Shown in pieces: positions 13,139-13,598 of a DNA stretch of 13,598 bases. The position numbers and the translations under genes were made by a program. A model generated the notes under the pieces. The model was not told the origin of the DNA. It saw nothing but the letters and a program-made list of their open reading frames with translations, and made no database searches. Within the stretch, counting starts at the first letter, position 1; the number at the start of each line of letters is the position of its first letter. Source of the DNA: Nanohaloarchaea archaeon PL-Br10_U2g16 (lineage in GTDB: Archaea; Nanohalarchaeota; Nanosalinia; Nanosalinales; Nanosalinaceae); the NCBI GenBank assembly GCA_001563995.1, contig LKMV01000018.1:1-13598 (forward strand), given 5' to 3'.

Positions 13139-13598
13139 TACCGTTCACCTCCTTTTTCCGGCCTCCATACCGGTGTTTGTTCAAGTGTTTCAAGATTATT
13201 TCTGTAAAGTTCTCTAATATCCTCTTTACCTGCAGCTTTCATAGCTATTCTACCTACGCCTAGACCCCAGGCTAATACCTTTGCTTCGAACCCTAATAAC
13301 GGCTTAACAACCTCCGGTCGGAACATTCCGGAGCCTCCTAGCCCCACCCATTCTTCCTCTTCTTCATCGTAACCCTGAATTTCTACACTCATCTCTGTGT
13401 ATGGATAGTAGGAAGGGATAAGACGAATCTCGCTATAACCCATTTTCTCGAAGAATTCGGTGAGATAACCTTTCAGATTCCTAAAGTTTACATCTTCACC
13501 GATTACAATCCCGTCTAGCTGTATGAAACCAGGTAAATGACTCCTATCGACAGTCTCGTTCCTGAAGACTCTACCGATAATAAAGACTTTTCTCGGTA
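13138..13598 (-). CDS. pheS: phenylalanyl-tRNA synthetase alpha subunit (5' part outside window)
   Basis: The frame runs from the right edge of the window to the TAA at 13140-13138, giving about the last 152 residues of PheS; the methionine at 13443 is internal. Reading from the edge, PRKVFIIGRVFRNETVDRSHLP is class II motif 2 (FRNE). It is followed by the conserved QLDGIVIGEDVNFRNLKGYL, the strand RLIPSYYPYTEMSVEI, the substrate-site segment GLGGSGMFRPEV and motif 3, AWGLGVGRIAM. The family more often has Glu before the Arg of motif 3 (as in GIERLAM); here it is Gly. I do not know how variable that position is in archaeal PheS. The protein ends TPVWRPEKGGER, overlapping pheT by one base. It is the catalytic subunit that activates phenylalanine. 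Confidence 0.96.
   Translation of the reverse strand, partial: PRKVFIIGRVFRNETVDRSHLPGFIQLDGIVIGEDVNFRNLKGYLTEFFEKMGYSEIRLIPSYYPYTEMSVEIQGYDEEEEEWVGLGGSGMFRPEVVKPLLGFEAKVLAWGLGVGRIAMKAAGKEDIRELYRNNLETLEQTPVWRPEKGGER
13145..13152 (-). promoter_or_regulatory. pheT: perfect Shine-Dalgarno site of pheT
   Basis: The minus strand reads GGAGGTGA, 6 nt before ATG 13138, embedded in the last pheS codons (Gly-Gly-Glu). This fixes the pheT start and shows that strong anti-Shine-Dalgarno pairing is used inside operons in this genome. Confidence 0.75.

Noticed and set aside
1..13598. Mobile elements, CRISPR arrays, restriction or toxin systems
   Set aside because: No transposase or integrase motifs, terminal inverted repeats, regularly spaced repeats or defence-gene signatures were seen; the short tRNA repeat is a local duplication only.

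Overview
The window looks like part of a compact archaeal chromosome, most likely a small-genome halophilic archaeon of the Nanohaloarchaeota or DPANN type. Four things point that way. (1) The information-processing genes are archaeal: Pth2-type peptidyl-tRNA hydrolase, TruD, archaeal/eukaryal-type PheRS (pheS-pheT), a HerA-type DNA translocase, and a tRNA gene whose intron is bounded by a bulge-helix-bulge motif. (2) The predicted proteins are strongly acidic, rich in Glu/Asp, and end in tails such as EEETEEEE. (3) Promoters are archaeal TATA boxes, often about 25-28 nt upstream of the start codon (leaderless mRNAs), while genes inside operons carry strong GGAGGTG Shine-Dalgarno sites. (4) Genes are packed with 1-8 nt overlaps and gaps. 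The lineage assignment is inference, because no rRNA is present.

Layout. 1-2061 (+): 3'-terminal 686 codons of a phosphoenolpyruvate-synthase-like protein. It keeps the domain order but has lost nearly every catalytic residue I can align, and it ends in a winged-helix domain. 2072-2494 (-): small secreted protein. 2599-3932 (+): a conserved-looking acidic protein, then a membrane-anchored winged-helix regulator. 3929-7711 (-): a codirectional set reading pth2, truD, a processive-type family 2 glycosyltransferase, a membrane-anchored thioredoxin-like protein and a small membrane protein. 7800-7925 (-): intron-containing tRNA-Val(UAC) with its own TATA box. 7963-9837 (-): HerA/DUF87 ATPase with an internal HTH. 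9846-10346 (+): single-pass membrane protein of unknown function. 10501-11244 (+): ndk and a PspC-domain membrane protein. 11245-11494: 250 nt without a gene but with several hairpins. 11495-13598 (-): pheT and the C-terminal part of pheS, which runs off the right edge.

How the genes fit together. Most are translation and nucleotide housekeeping genes (pth2, truD, tRNA-Val, pheST, ndk). A second theme is the cell surface: a processive-type glycosyltransferase coupled to a membrane thioredoxin, plus several single-pass or secreted proteins with even numbers of cysteines, which suggests a disulfide-bonded extracellular layer.

The most unusual gene is the PEP-synthase-like pseudoenzyme with a C-terminal winged helix: an apparently intact reading frame whose phosphotransfer histidine, PEP-site cysteine and metal ligands are all replaced. 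It may have become a regulator or scaffold. No mobile element, CRISPR array or rRNA gene was found.
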